64,000 nt of DNA, from positions 428,218-492,217 of the forward strand of contig NZ_KE150242.1 of the NCBI RefSeq assembly GCF_000411115.1. Direction: 5' to 3'. Shown in pieces: positions 18,746 through 28,453 of the stretch. The position numbers and the translations under genes are program-made. The stretch comes from Capnocytophaga granulosa ATCC 51502 (lineage in GTDB: Bacteria; Bacteroidota; Bacteroidia; Flavobacteriales; Flavobacteriaceae). The notes beneath the pieces are model-generated. The model was not told where the DNA came from, made no database searches, and worked only from the letters and a program-made list of their open reading frames with translations. The first letter of the stretch is position 1, and every line of letters begins with the position of its first letter.

Positions 18746-20008
18746 TTAGTTATTGTCCAAAATCGCTTTGATTCTCTTATAGTTAGTCATATCATTAAGA
18801 GATAGGTAAATATTGGAAAGGTATTCCAATACAGTTTTGTTAGGATTCTTAGGATTGTTCTTTACATACTCATTCAATACTTCAGCTGCTAAGCGGTAAG
18901 AAGTATCTTTGCTGTTTTTAAGCTCATTAAATCTCTTGATGTCGTTGGCTGTATTTCCCAAGGCATTCATCTGATCCACAAGAGCATCTCCTTCGTTAGC
19001 ATAAGTAGTTGCACAATTCATTGCCGCATTGGCGTTGTCTGGAGCTATCTTGAGGGCTTTTTGGAAATATTTTCTTGCCTCTGCATTGTTACCTCTTTGT
19101 AGGTTCATTACCCCAATATTGTATTGTGCATCGGCATTGTCAGGTTGTAGGTCGGTAGCCTCTTTCATAAGAGCTTCGAACTTGTCCATATTGCCCAATT
19201 GATAATATACATTAGCCTCTTGCATGATTAGTTCCCCGTCCTTAGGATAGTTTTTGCGCGCAAATTCAAAAGCCTTAATAGCTTCATCCTTTTTTCCTTG
19301 ATCTACATAGAGGTAAGCGATGTTGCGGATGATTTCACCTCTCTTGGATGGGGTTTTCTCCTGAGTAGGGTTGGAGTAATTCCCCGTTTTCATCTTCATA
19401 TCGCGTGTAGCCTTATCAGCAGATTTTTCTATTTGGCCTGTTTCTTTGTTCTTAGCAGCATAGAGCGTCTCAGAACCATCATATTTTAGGTCTTTCAGTT
19501 CCAAGAAGTAGTTGAGTGCCATTTGGTTTTCCTTGCATTGAGTAGCTGAAACAGCTGCATTGTAGAGGAATAAGGTATCTCTTGGGCTAAGGCGATATAC
19601 TTGCTCAAAGGCAAGAGCTGCTTCTTTGAAATCATTCTTTTGATAAGAAGCCTGTCCTTTTTCTACGGCGATTCTTGCACCTTCGTTTTTAAGCATATCT
19701 AACTCAGAGGAACTTTTTCCCCCTACTTTTTTTGCTTCGGCAAAGGCAGTAGAGGCTTCAGACAAGGAGTTAATCACATCTTTTCCTGCAATGGCTTTTT
19801 TGAGTCCTAATTCTCCTTTTAAGAGATAATATTCTGCTGAATATTTTCTATCAGCAAGTGCTACATTTTTTACACTTTCCAATAATGTTTGTGCTTGAGA
19901 AAATTCATTCTTCTCAATGGCCTTCTTCACTTCTTTCAATTCCTTCTTTTGAGCAAATGAAACAGCTGAAACAGTGAGTGCTGTTATTAGTAGCATACTT
20001 TTTTTCAT
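18746..20008 (-). CDS. Exported TPR-repeat protein
   Basis: 420 aa. A signal peptide (KKSMLLITALTVSAVSFAQ, residues 1-19) precedes a largely helical protein with tetratricopeptide units; the clearest are around residues 120-150, 225-260 and 290-335 (for example AQYNIGVMNLQRGNNAEARK). TPR arrays hold protein partners together. Periplasmic or outer-membrane location is likely. It starts 33 nt after the gyrA stop on the same strand, so it is probably in the gyrA transcript. The specific partner is unknown. Confidence 0.85.
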   Translation of the reverse strand: MKKSMLLITALTVSAVSFAQKKELKEVKKAIEKNEFSQAQTLLESVKNVALADRKYSAEYYLLKGELGLKKAIAGKDVINSLSEASTAFAEAKKVGGKSSSELDMLKNEGARIAVEKGQASYQKNDFKEAALAFEQVYRLSPRDTLFLYNAAVSATQCKENQMALNYFLELKDLKYDGSETLYAAKNKETGQIEKSADKATRDMKMKTGNYSNPTQEKTPSKRGEIIRNIAYLYVDQGKKDEAIKAFEFARKNYPKDGELIMQEANVYYQLGNMDKFEALMKEATDLQPDNADAQYNIGVMNLQRGNNAEARKYFQKALKIAPDNANAAMNCATTYANEGDALVDQMNALGNTANDIKRFNELKNSKDTSYRLAAEVLNEYVKNNPKNPNKTVLEYLSNIYLSLNDMTNYKRIKAILDNN

Positions 20009-20041
20009 GGTAATTCAGTTTTATGTTTAACTTATAATTAT

Positions 20042-22567
20042 TTATTCATCAGTAGGGGTAAGTTCCTCATTTTCTCCTTCGGGGAGTTGCTCATCTTCTT
20101 TCATCACTTTGGCTACAGCTGCAATAGAGTCGTTACCTTTGATATTGATTAGGCGTACTCCTTGGGTGGCACGCCCCATAACACGGAGATCACTTACAGG
20201 CAGGCGAATGGCCATACCTGACTTGTTGATAATCATTAGGTCATCCTCTTCCAGTACGGACTTGATAGCGACCAAGTTGCCCGTTTTTTCAGTTACAGAA
20301 ATTGTCTTTACTCCCTTACCACCACGGTTAGTGATACGATAAACGGCCTCGCCTGTCTCAGGGTCATCAATGAAAGTACGCTTACCATAACCATTTTCGG
20401 AGACTACCAATACGGTTTCCTCCTTAGGATTCTCTATGGTAATCATGCCAATAACCTCATCATTGGCTTCGTCGTCAAAGGAGATACCACGTACTCCTGA
20501 TCCGCTACGACCTACGGCACGTACTTTCTCTTCAGGGAAACGAATGGCCTTGCCTGATTTCACGGCAAGCATCACTTGGCTATTGCCAGAGGTAAGGCGT
20601 GCTTCCAATAGCTCATCGTCTTCCTTGATAGTAATGGCAACAATACCATTCTGTCTTGGACGAGAGTATTGTTCTAAGCAAGTTTTCTTAATTACCCCTT
20701 TCTTAGTTGCCATAACTACATAATGGCTATTGATATAGTCTTGTTCCTTGAGATCATGGGTACAGATAACAGCTTTGACAAGGTCATCAGAAGCGATATT
20801 GATAAGGTTCTGAATGGCGCGTCCTTTGGTATTCTTACCACCTTCAGGGATTTCATACACTCTGAGCCAGAAGCATTTACCTTTTTCGGTAAAGAAAAGC
20901 ATATACTGGTGGTTGGTACCCACAAAGAGGTGTTCTATAAAGTCTTTATCACGGGTAGCCGAGGCTTTTTGTCCTACACCACCACGAGCTTGGGTCTTGT
21001 ATTCATTGACAGAAGTACGCTTGATATAGCCTGCATTGGAGATGGTAATGACTACTTGTTCGTTCGGAATAATATCCTCTATAGAGATATCACCACCTGC
21101 ATATTCTATTACAGAGCGACGTTCGTCCCCATATTTGGCTTTTATTTCTAAAAGTTCGTCCTTAATAATCTGGGTACGACGTTCCTTGTGAGCAAGGATA
21201 TCTTCTAAATCTAGAATAACCTCTAACATCTGTTCGTATTCCTCACGGATTTTATCAAGTTCTAAGCCAGTGAGTCGTCCTAAGCGAAGATCTAGTATTG
21301 CTTGAGCTTGTAACTCAGAAAGTTCAAATTCCTCAATTAATCCTACTTTAGCTATTGAAGGTTCCTTTGAATTTCGGATGATGTAGATCGCTCTATCTAA
21401 GGTATCTTGAGTAGCAATAACTTTCATGAGTCCCTCCAAGATATGGATACGTTCCTTGGCTTTTCTTAGCTCATATTGGGTACGCCTATATACTACATCA
21501 TGGCGATGTTCTACAAAGTGGTATATTAAGTCCTTGAGGTTCAGTTGTTCAGGGCGACCATTGACTAAGGCGATATTATTCACGCTAAAAGAAGATTGTA
21601 GGGCAGTGTGCTTGAAAAGGTTGTTCAATACTACATTAGGAATGGCATCTTTCTTGAGTTCATATACGATACGCATTCCTCCCTTACCTGTCTGATCTAC
21701 AATGTCGGCCAATCCGTCGAGTTTGCCTTCTTTGACCAAATTGGAGGTTTGTTCACGCATGGTCTCAGGATTTACCTGATAAGGCACTTCGGTAACAACG
21801 ATATAATCACGGTTATTGATCTCCTCAAAGTGTGTTTTAGCACGTACAATCACGCGTCCGCGTCCAGTCTTAAAGGCCTCACGCACTCCATCATAGCCAT
21901 AGATGATTCCTCCTGTAGGGAAATCAGGTGCCTTGATATACTCCATGAGTTCATCAATGGTAATATCTTGATTGTCAAGATAAGCAATAGTACCATCTAC
22001 TACCTCAGCAAGATTGTGAGGTGGCATATTGGTAGCCATACCTACGGCAATCCCTGAAGAACCATTGACTAAAAGGTTAGGAATACGGGTAGGCAATACG
22101 GTAGGCTCCTCAAGGGTATCGTCAAAGTTCAGGGTATGATCCACTGTTTCTTTCTCGATATCTATGAGCATATCCTCAGCCATTTTGCGCATTCTCGCCT
22201 CAGTATAACGCATAGCGGCAGGAGAATCCCCATCTATAGAACCGAAGTTACCTTGTCCATCTACGAGCATGTAGCGCATATTCCACCATTGTGCCATGCG
22301 TACCATGGTATCATATACAGAAGAATCCCCATGTGGGTGGTACTTACCGAGTACTTCCCCGACGATACGAGCGGATTTTTTATGTGTGGTATTGCTACGT
22401 ACACCGAGTTCATGCATTCCAAAGAGTACACGCCTATGTACAGGCTTGAGTCCATCGCGTACATCAGGCAAGGCCCTAGAGACAATTACCGACATTGAGT
22501 AGTCAATGTAGGCAGTCTTCATCTGGTCTTCTATGTTAATAGGAATGAGTTTTTCTCCTTCAACCAT
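20042..22567 (-). CDS. gyrA: DNA gyrase subunit A
   Basis: 841 aa, full length. The winged-helix region has RRVLFGM and [18 protein letters not shown]; the catalytic tyrosine is in [10 protein letters not shown] (Tyr121). The C-terminal half holds six beta-pinwheel blades, including a GyrA-box-like [10 protein letters not shown]. The quinolone-determining positions read [10 protein letters not shown], with Ser82 and Asp86 as in sensitive E. coli (Ser83, Asp87), so no classical resistance change is seen there. The C-terminus ends in an acidic tail. gyrB is not in the window. The TPR gene follows. Confidence 0.97.
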   Translation of the reverse strand: MVEGEKLIPINIEDQMKTAYIDYSMSVIVSRALPDVRDGLKPVHRRVLFGMHELGVRSNTTHKKSARIVGEVLGKYHPHGDSSVYDTMVRMAQWWNMRYMLVDGQGNFGSIDGDSPAAMRYTEARMRKMAEDMLIDIEKETVDHTLNFDDTLEEPTVLPTRIPNLLVNGSSGIAVGMATNMPPHNLAEVVDGTIAYLDNQDITIDELMEYIKAPDFPTGGIIYGYDGVREAFKTGRGRVIVRAKTHFEEINNRDYIVVTEVPYQVNPETMREQTSNLVKEGKLDGLADIVDQTGKGGMRIVYELKKDAIPNVVLNNLFKHTALQSSFSVNNIALVNGRPEQLNLKDLIYHFVEHRHDVVYRRTQYELRKAKERIHILEGLMKVIATQDTLDRAIYIIRNSKEPSIAKVGLIEEFELSELQAQAILDLRLGRLTGLELDKIREEYEQMLEVILDLEDILAHKERRTQIIKDELLEIKAKYGDERRSVIEYAGGDISIEDIIPNEQVVITISNAGYIKRTSVNEYKTQARGGVGQKASATRDKDFIEHLFVGTNHQYMLFFTEKGKCFWLRVYEIPEGGKNTKGRAIQNLINIASDDLVKAVICTHDLKEQDYINSHYVVMATKKGVIKKTCLEQYSRPRQNGIVAITIKEDDELLEARLTSGNSQVMLAVKSGKAIRFPEEKVRAVGRSGSGVRGISFDDEANDEVIGMITIENPKEETVLVVSENGYGKRTFIDDPETGEAVYRITNRGGKGVKTISVTEKTGNLVAIKSVLEEDDLMIINKSGMAIRLPVSDLRVMGRATQGVRLINIKGNDSIAAVAKVMKEDEQLPEGENEELTPTDE

Positions 22568-22722
22568 TGTAAAGTTACTTTTTATTTCAAGGTGCTAATT
22601 TACGACCTTTTTTTGAGATAAGAAAATAAAATTGAAAAAATTAGGCTTAAAATACGTTTTTAACGTTTTGTTGATTGTTAGTGATTAGTTATTCGTGGTT
22701 AATTTATGATTGGTATCACAAA

Positions 22723-23979
22723 TCACTGCCTAACGATCTTCTGTTGGGTATTGAGGGCAAATTGTTCTAAGAGTACTTCTTTGTCATCACCCAAGAAATC
22801 GAAGCTGTTGGGCTGAGCATGGCGTACGGTGTATAAGATTACTCCCTCTATACAACTCACCTTGAAGCGTTTGCTTAGGTCTTCCAATAGCTGTGAGAGA
22901 TTGTTATACTTGTCCTCTATACAAAGATTGAAGCTTATGGCTGAGTTCTGCAGTAGGCTTACTTTGATTTGATAAGTAGCCAAAAGATTGAAAATGAAGC
23001 TGATATTCTCTTCGGCAATAAAGGAAAAATCCAAGGAAGAGAGTGATAATAGGTGCTGATTTTGCTTGCGTATGTAGCAAGGAATCTTTGGTGATAATTC
23101 CTTGACATCGCACACGGAACTTCCTGCTTCATTTGGGTTCAGGAAAGAACGTACATTTAGCGGGATATTCATCTTTTGGAGGGGTTGTAGGGTCTTGGGG
23201 TGAATCACCGAAGCCCCATAGAAAGCCAGTTCTATAGCCTCTTGGTACGGGATCTTTTCAAGTAGCTGGGTGTCAGTGAAATATCTCGGATCGGCATTGA
23301 GTACGCCTGCTACGTCTTTCCAGATAGTAACATTCTCAGCCTCAAGACAGTAGGCGAAGATAGCCGCAGAGTAGTCGGAACCTTCTCTACCTAGGGTAGT
23401 GGTAAAGTAGTTCGGGTCGCTGCCTATGAAGCCTTGAGTGATGTACATAAGGGAGGGGTTGATATTCTCGGTAATATTGCGCTTGGTCTCCTCCCAATCT
23501 ACTTCCCCTTCTCGGTAGTTGCTATTGGTTTTCACTAAGTTACGTGCATCAAGCCAAGTGTTACGTATCCCTCTATCATTGAGGTAATGGCTAATAATAT
23601 GAGTGGAGATAAGTTCCCCGAAACTCACTATTTGGTCATAGACAAAACTATGTTTGGGTGATTTGTTGCGTTCTAAGAAAGAGGAAATTTCCCCAAAAAG
23701 CCCATCTATTTTCCAATAAATAGGGTGATTTTTATTCTCAAAGAGTTCTCCAATGATTTGGTAATGGAAGTCCTTTACCTTTTGGAGGCTTTCGTCTAAA
23801 GCATTTTTATTTTCATTGAAATAATTGGTCACCACTTCTTCTAGGGCATTAGTTGTCTTTCCCATAGCAGAGATTACGATAAGGATATCTCGGTGGGTAG
23901 TATTTTCAAGGATAGAGGCCACATTGCGTACGCTTTGAGCGTCTTTGACGGAGGCACCTCCGAATTTGTAGATTTGCAT
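22723..23979 (-). CDS. Aspartate kinase (monofunctional)
   Basis: 418 aa. The N-terminal KFGGASVKDAQSV is the kinase signature (KFGG), and FTTTLGREGSDYSAAI near residue 205 is the second, typical of aspartokinases. DPRYFTDTQLLEKIPYQEAIELAFYGASVIHPKT follows in the expected place. The last about 130 residues should form ACT regulatory domains but are not strongly conserved by eye, so feedback by lysine or threonine is uncertain. It performs the first step of the lysine, threonine, methionine and diaminopimelate branch. Confidence 0.92.
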   Translation of the reverse strand: MQIYKFGGASVKDAQSVRNVASILENTTHRDILIVISAMGKTTNALEEVVTNYFNENKNALDESLQKVKDFHYQIIGELFENKNHPIYWKIDGLFGEISSFLERNKSPKHSFVYDQIVSFGELISTHIISHYLNDRGIRNTWLDARNLVKTNSNYREGEVDWEETKRNITENINPSLMYITQGFIGSDPNYFTTTLGREGSDYSAAIFAYCLEAENVTIWKDVAGVLNADPRYFTDTQLLEKIPYQEAIELAFYGASVIHPKTLQPLQKMNIPLNVRSFLNPNEAGSSVCDVKELSPKIPCYIRKQNQHLLSLSSLDFSFIAEENISFIFNLLATYQIKVSLLQNSAISFNLCIEDKYNNLSQLLEDLSKRFKVSCIEGVILYTVRHAQPNSFDFLGDDKEVLLEQFALNTQQKIVRQ

Positions 23980-24006
23980 AAAGGAATTCGTTAGGATTAT
24001 GAGATT

Positions 24007-24038
24007 AAAAAAGCTATCTTCACAAAGACAGCTTTTTT
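24007..24038 (-). terminator. Terminator after dnaN
   Basis: AAAAAAGCT pairs with AGCTTTTTT, with a further interrupted TCTT/AAGA pairing inside. It lies between dnaN and the aspartate kinase gene, both on the minus strand. Confidence 0.75.
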
Positions 24039-24055
24039 AAATATGAAAAAATCAA

Positions 24056-25180
24056 TTAAACATTCTCATTGAGCATCGTTGGCATCACAAGCATATAGAT
24101 TTTCTCCCCTTCGTCCAATCCGTCGGCTGGGGTGAGGATACCAGGGCGATTGGAGTATGACATCTCAAGAAGGATATCGTCGGAGGATAGGTTACTGAGC
24201 ATCTCCATGAAGAACTTAGAGTTAAACCCTATTTCCATGTCATCACCTTCGTAGTTACAAGGAATGGTTTCATTAGCCCTATTGTTGTATTCTATATCTT
24301 CGGCAAAGATTTGTAGGGAGTTACCTGTAATTTTCACACGCATCTGGTGGGTTGCTTTGCTGGCAAAGTTGGAAATACGCTTGGTAGAGTTGAGCAATAG
24401 CGTACGATTGACAATCAGTTTATTAGGATTTTCCCTAGGAATAACCGCTTCGTAGTTGGGGTAAGTCCCGTCAATAAGGCGGCATACATAATCCAATTGG
24501 TCAAAGGAGAACTTAGCATTGCTTTGGTTATACTCTATAGTTACCTCAGTTTCGCTTCCAGCGAGAATCCCTTTGAGCAGGTTTAGTGGTTTCTTAGGGA
24601 TGACAAATGAGGATGGTTCTGCGGATTTGATATCTTGGCGCTCATATTTTACTAATTTATGGGCGTCAGTAGCAGCAAAGATAAGCGCCTCTTCGGTAAA
24701 GTTGAAGAAAACCCCATTCATAATAGGGCGTAAGTCATCATTTCCTGTAGCGAAGAAGGTACTCTGTATAGCAGTAGCTAGGATATGCCCTTTGAGAGTT
24801 ATATGATTAGCATTTTCTATTTCTACTACAGTGGGGAACTCTTGGCTATCTAAGTAGGCAAGGGTATATTTACCATTGTTAGACACAATATCTATCGTAT
24901 TGTTGTCATTGATGATGAAAGTAAGCGCTTGTTCGGTAAAGGTTTTGAGCGTGTCAATCAAAATCTTATAAGGGACAACTATACTTGCCGTATCGGTACT
25001 TTCTACTTCTATGACACCTTTGATTGTAGTTTCTAAGTCAGAGGCCGATACGATTAGTTTATTTTCAGATAATTCAAAAAGGAAATTCTCCAAGATAGGC
25101 ATGGTGTTGTTGCTATTGATTACACCTCCTATAATTTGGAGCTTTTTCAATAAATACGAACTAGATACGATAAATCTCAT
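24056..25180 (-). CDS. dnaN: DNA polymerase III sliding clamp (beta subunit)
   Basis: 374 aa with the three-domain clamp layout. The N-terminus MRFIVSSSYLLKKLQIIGGVI, the middle GVFFNFTEEALIFAATDAHKL, and FAEDIEYNNRANETI in the third domain are characteristic, and the C-terminus has the expected MLVMPTML strand. It forms the ring that tethers DNA polymerase and mismatch-repair proteins. It has its own promoter (25210-25217), lies 75 nt downstream of gldG on the same strand, and is followed by a terminator, so it is a single-gene unit or has mixed transcription with gldFG. Confidence 0.96.
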   Translation of the reverse strand: MRFIVSSSYLLKKLQIIGGVINSNNTMPILENFLFELSENKLIVSASDLETTIKGVIEVESTDTASIVVPYKILIDTLKTFTEQALTFIINDNNTIDIVSNNGKYTLAYLDSQEFPTVVEIENANHITLKGHILATAIQSTFFATGNDDLRPIMNGVFFNFTEEALIFAATDAHKLVKYERQDIKSAEPSSFVIPKKPLNLLKGILAGSETEVTIEYNQSNAKFSFDQLDYVCRLIDGTYPNYEAVIPRENPNKLIVNRTLLLNSTKRISNFASKATHQMRVKITGNSLQIFAEDIEYNNRANETIPCNYEGDDMEIGFNSKFFMEMLSNLSSDDILLEMSYSNRPGILTPADGLDEGEKIYMLVMPTMLNENV

Positions 25181-25209
25181 GATATGCTTTTATGCGTTTA
25201 AAATATGTG

Positions 25210-25217
25210 CAAAGGTA
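25210..25217 (-). promoter_or_regulatory. Promoter -7 element for dnaN
   Basis: CAAAGGTA on the plus strand is TACCTTTG on the minus strand. The spot 19 nt upstream reads TTTA rather than TTTG. It lies 30 nt before the dnaN ATG. Confidence 0.65.
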
Positions 25218-25255
25218 TTCCAAAAAAGGGAAACTATAAAATTTTTGACTTAATA

Positions 25256-26917
25256 TTAAGAAAATCGCTTTTTATACCAGAATCTTACTCCTAAGCCTAA
25301 TAGAGTGAGAGTAAGTAGAGGCACGATAAAAGCAATTGATTTCCAATAAGTTGCTTCTTTTTCTAATATTTTCTTGTCCAAGAAGGCCAAAGAGACTTTC
25401 TTATTGCGTAGGCTTAGGAAAGCAGTGTCATCTAGGAGGTAATTGACGCAGTTCTGCAAGAAAGCCTTGTTGTCAAAATATTGGTTTGTCCATTTGTCAT
25501 ACCCCAGCTCTGTAGGTACTCCCTGCTGAATATCATTGCGGATGATATCCCCATCGGAGATAACAATCATTTTGTTAGGTACGCTTTGGTCTTTGTCCTC
25601 AAGCTCAGCAATGGGCTTTACTCTATTCTTGAAGGCAGAGGTAAAACTGCCCTCTAGGAGTACAGCCACTGGGAAATTTCCTTTTTCATAACCCTCAGTC
25701 GTTTTCTCTGGAAAGTCGAGAATGATTTCCCTAGGGGTTCCTTCTGTCTTGGAAAGGGGAGAGGAGGTGAGCAAAATAGACTTTTTGATGCCATTGCTTA
25801 GTGTATCTATGCTACTGACGAACTGTAGGCGGATACCGTCCAAGTTCTTGTTGATCATATGGTTATTAGCCGAAAGGATCATAGGGGAATATACCCAAGG
25901 GATAGGGGTGTATTGGGTTTGGCTACCACTGCCCTGAGCCACTACAATTTGGGTAAAGTACCAATCGTTGATAAGATCATAGTTCAGGCGTACTCCGTAT
26001 TTGAAGAGCATATCTGTCAGGTTGAGGTTTAGGGGCATGGCCATAGTACGCCCTTGCTGGCGGAAGAGTTCCTCTAAGGAAGCTGCCACAGGGTCTAAAA
26101 GCCACAACACCCGCCCTCCGTTCATGATATATTGGTCAAGGACTTGTTTCTGCTCATCGGTAAAGGGTATGGTGGGTTTGGCTATGATACATAGTTGAAA
26201 TTCAGAGAGCTGCTTGAGTGTCTTCTCTGGAGCGGTAGCTACCGAGTCTAGGACAAAGGGCGCTAAGTGGTAGTATTGCTGTTCCAAGCGCAAGAAGTCT
26301 GCAATCTGAATATCAGCTAAGGTACCATTGCTTCTGATAACAGCTATATTTTTCTGTTTCTCTAAAAAGAGCTTATAGAGCGCATCGGAGAAGGCATACT
26401 CCAAGTTTTGTACAGAGAATTGTATTTTTTCCTGTGAGGAAGCACCCAATTTGTTGCGCAATAAGGGAACTCTCTCTTGCTTGTCTCCCTTGGTGATAAT
26501 AGCCCAAGGAATAATATATTCCTCGGAAGTCGTCGCTCCAGTGGAGGAAGTAATCATAAGAGGGGTAAAACCTTCCGCACTTAGGGCTTGTAGTTGACTA
26601 TCTACATCCTTGCCCTGTAAAGGGTTGACAAATTCAAAATGAATATGCTTATTGGCTGCCTTGTATTCCTCCAATAGCTGTAGGGTCTCGGTCTGTAAAC
26701 GCTTGTACTCAGCGGGGATGTTTCCTTTGAGTAATACCTTGATATCTATAGGAGCTTTCACCTTAGATAGAAGTTGCAAGGTAGTAGGGGAGAGGGTATA
26801 GCGCTTGTCCGAGGTGAGGTCAAATCGCTTATATAGTAGTTGACTCACTCCTATAATCCCTCCCAAAAGGAGTAGTAATAGACAAATGGAGAAAAGAGGT
26901 TTCTTTATGGATTTCAT
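25256..26917 (-). CDS. gldG: Gliding-motility ABC transporter auxiliary protein GldG
   Basis: 553 aa from the Met at 26917 (MKSIKKPLFS). One N-terminal helix (about 8-28), a long extracytoplasmic domain with the ABC_transp_aux look (RFDLTSDKRYTLSP, KVLLKGNIPAEYKRL, GGRVLWLLDPVAASL) and one C-terminal helix. With GldA and GldF it forms the ABC system needed for gliding in Flavobacterium. The frame stays open upstream to 27277, so as written gldG is fused to the second half of gldF through an A9 run covering the gldG ATG. With eight As, gldF would stop in an ATGA overlap. Confidence 0.9.
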   Translation of the reverse strand: MKSIKKPLFSICLLLLLLGGIIGVSQLLYKRFDLTSDKRYTLSPTTLQLLSKVKAPIDIKVLLKGNIPAEYKRLQTETLQLLEEYKAANKHIHFEFVNPLQGKDVDSQLQALSAEGFTPLMITSSTGATTSEEYIIPWAIITKGDKQERVPLLRNKLGASSQEKIQFSVQNLEYAFSDALYKLFLEKQKNIAVIRSNGTLADIQIADFLRLEQQYYHLAPFVLDSVATAPEKTLKQLSEFQLCIIAKPTIPFTDEQKQVLDQYIMNGGRVLWLLDPVAASLEELFRQQGRTMAMPLNLNLTDMLFKYGVRLNYDLINDWYFTQIVVAQGSGSQTQYTPIPWVYSPMILSANNHMINKNLDGIRLQFVSSIDTLSNGIKKSILLTSSPLSKTEGTPREIILDFPEKTTEGYEKGNFPVAVLLEGSFTSAFKNRVKPIAELEDKDQSVPNKMIVISDGDIIRNDIQQGVPTELGYDKWTNQYFDNKAFLQNCVNYLLDDTAFLSLRNKKVSLAFLDKKILEKEATYWKSIAFIVPLLTLTLLGLGVRFWYKKRFS

Positions 26918-26925
26918 TTTTTTTT
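26917..26925 (-). repeat. A9 homopolymer at the gldF-gldG junction
   Basis: Nine consecutive Ts on the plus strand (As on the coding strand), the last being the A of the gldG ATG. The length decides whether gldF ends here or runs into gldG. Confidence 0.9.
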
Positions 26926-27632
26926 CAGTCTGCAAAGAAAGTTGGGTTAAGTATAAGAAAAAGAAAATAAAGCAGGAGAAATAGACTATATTTCTCGTGT
27001 CAATCACCCCACGGCTGATGTCTTCAAAATGTACCTTGAAGCCAAAGGAGAAAAGTGAATTGGGGGTAAAGAGACCTATGAGCTCGTCCAATCCGAAGAA
27101 TAGGAAAAAGTTCAGAAAAGTAGCGATAACAAAGGCAATAATCTGGTTCTGACTCATAGCCGAAGCAAACATGCCTACCGCTACAAAGGTAGCCCCCAGT
27201 AAGAAAAGCGCTATATAAGAGCCTATGGTACTGGCCATATCTATATTTCCCTTAGGAGCGCCTAATTGCCATACCATATATATATACGCCTGAAAAAGCC
27301 AACAAAATCAGTAGAATGGCAAGTACTGACAGATACTTAGCAAGCACTATACGCCATACAGAGATAGGGTAGGTAAAGAGCAAAGGCAACATACCACTAC
27401 GCTTCTCCTCGGAAATAATACGCATGGTAAGGGCAGGGACGAGAAAGACAAAGATCCATGCCGAGAGCAGAAAGAAGGGCTGCAAGGACGCAAAACCCGT
27501 TTGGAAGATGTTGTATTCCCCTGATAGAACCCATAGGAATAGGCCACTGAAGAGCATAAAAGCACCAATGACCACATAGCCTATAGCTGAGGTAAAGAAA
27601 TAACGAATTTCTTTTTTGAACAAAGCATTCAT
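26918..27632 (-). pseudogene. gldF: gldF, frameshifted at an AT repeat (gliding ABC permease)
   Basis: The first 119 residues (27632 to about 27276) form the N-terminal half of an ABC-2 type permease (MNALFKKEIRYFFTSAIGYV, EEKRSGMLPLLFTYPI). That frame ends at 27252. The C-terminal half (about 120 residues from VWQLGAPKGNID) is in another frame starting at ATG 27277. Together they give about 239 aa, the size of GldF. The switch lies in an AT tract at 27276-27286. Adding one AT unit, or losing two, restores one frame. The halves overlap by 26 nt, so a split pair made by re-initiation is possible. Confidence 0.85.
27276..27286. repeat. (AT)5.5 dinucleotide tract inside gldF
   Basis: Eleven nucleotides of alternating A and T at the exact point where the gldF reading frame changes. 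Confidence 0.9.
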
Positions 27633-27740
27633 GCTATGATTGAGCTAATAAAATTTGGGTCAAAATTACAATTATTTTTTCACTCAGACAAAAAATAGTT
27701 TTGAATTTTGAATTACTGACCATTAACCGCAGATAAAAAT

Positions 27741-27756
27741 TTGGCATAATTATTGC
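27741..27756 (+). promoter_or_regulatory. Sigma-54-type promoter upstream of the lolA-like gene
   Basis: TTGGCATAATTATTGC has the invariant GG and GC dinucleotides exactly 10 nt apart (TGGCAT-N5-TTGC). Transcription would start near 27768, 17 nt before the ATG at 27785. No TAnnTTTG box is seen for this gene. Confidence 0.75.
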
Positions 27757-27784
27757 TGTAGAGAGAGTATTTATTATTACAGAA

Positions 27785-28426
27785 ATGAGAAGAATATTTT
27801 TATTTGTTGTTGCTCTTATGGCTTCTCTCACTCAAGCACAGAATGCCACTAAGGCTAAAGCTCTTTTGGATGAAGTGTATAAAAAAGTAACATCCTACAA
27901 CAATATTTATATAGACTTTCGCTATTCCTTTGAGAATGCCAAAGAGCGTATCAAGCAGGATACCAGAGGTGATGTAACCCTTAGTGGACAGAAGTATCTG
28001 CTTAATTATATGGGAGTTACCAAAATCTTTGATGGTAAAAAAATATATACTATAGTTCCTGAGAATGAGGAGGTAACTATAGAGGATACCGAAAACAAAG
28101 ACGACCAAATGATCAAGCCGTCCGAGATGCTGACTTTCTACAAAAAAGATTTTTCTTACAAATGGGATATTGTACAGCAAGTGAAAGGTCGTAAAATACA
28201 ATATATAGAACTCAAACCTACCAAACCCGCTTCTGATATTAAGCTTATTTTGCTCGGTATAGATACCACTACCAAGCATATCTATAACCTTATACAAGTG
28301 GGTAAGAATGAGGCGAAAACAACCATTACGATCAACGAATTTAAAACTAACCAACCCCTAAGTGGTAACGAGTTTCTCTTTAACGAGAGCAAATACAAGA
28401 AATTAGGATATTACATTAACAAATAA
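27785..28426 (+). CDS. LolA-like outer-membrane lipoprotein carrier
   Basis: 213 aa. A signal peptide (MRRIFLFVVALMASLTQAQ, 1-19) leads into a LolA-like beta-rich domain: YIDFRYSFEN, RGDVTLSGQKYLLNYMGVTKIFDGKKIYTIVPE near residues 58-95, and IKLILLGIDTTTKHIYNLIQV near 155. LolA family proteins ferry lipoproteins or hydrophobic ligands across the periplasm. It precedes an LptF/G-type permease gene by 27 nt. A LolC/E-type permease lies at 7.7 kb. Control by sigma-54 is suggested by the upstream promoter. Confidence 0.85.
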   Translation: MRRIFLFVVALMASLTQAQNATKAKALLDEVYKKVTSYNNIYIDFRYSFENAKERIKQDTRGDVTLSGQKYLLNYMGVTKIFDGKKIYTIVPENEEVTIEDTENKDDQMIKPSEMLTFYKKDFSYKWDIVQQVKGRKIQYIELKPTKPASDIKLILLGIDTTTKHIYNLIQVGKNEAKTTITINEFKTNQPLSGNEFLFNESKYKKLGYYINK

Positions 28427-28453
28427 TCACTTAGGCAAGGCAAATCCCCTTTT

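Noticed and set aside
20300-22300. Quinolone-resistance change in gyrA
   Set aside because: The key positions read Ser82 and Asp86, the sensitive-type residues, so no resistance allele is supported.
22640-22680. Possible terminator or attenuator upstream of gyrA (AAATACGTTTTTAACG region)
   Set aside because: The stem is too short and imperfect, and the position relative to neighbouring genes gives no clear role.
27634-27831. 65-codon minus-strand ORF upstream of gldF
   Set aside because: It covers the sigma-54 promoter and the start of the lolA-like gene, and shows no family features.
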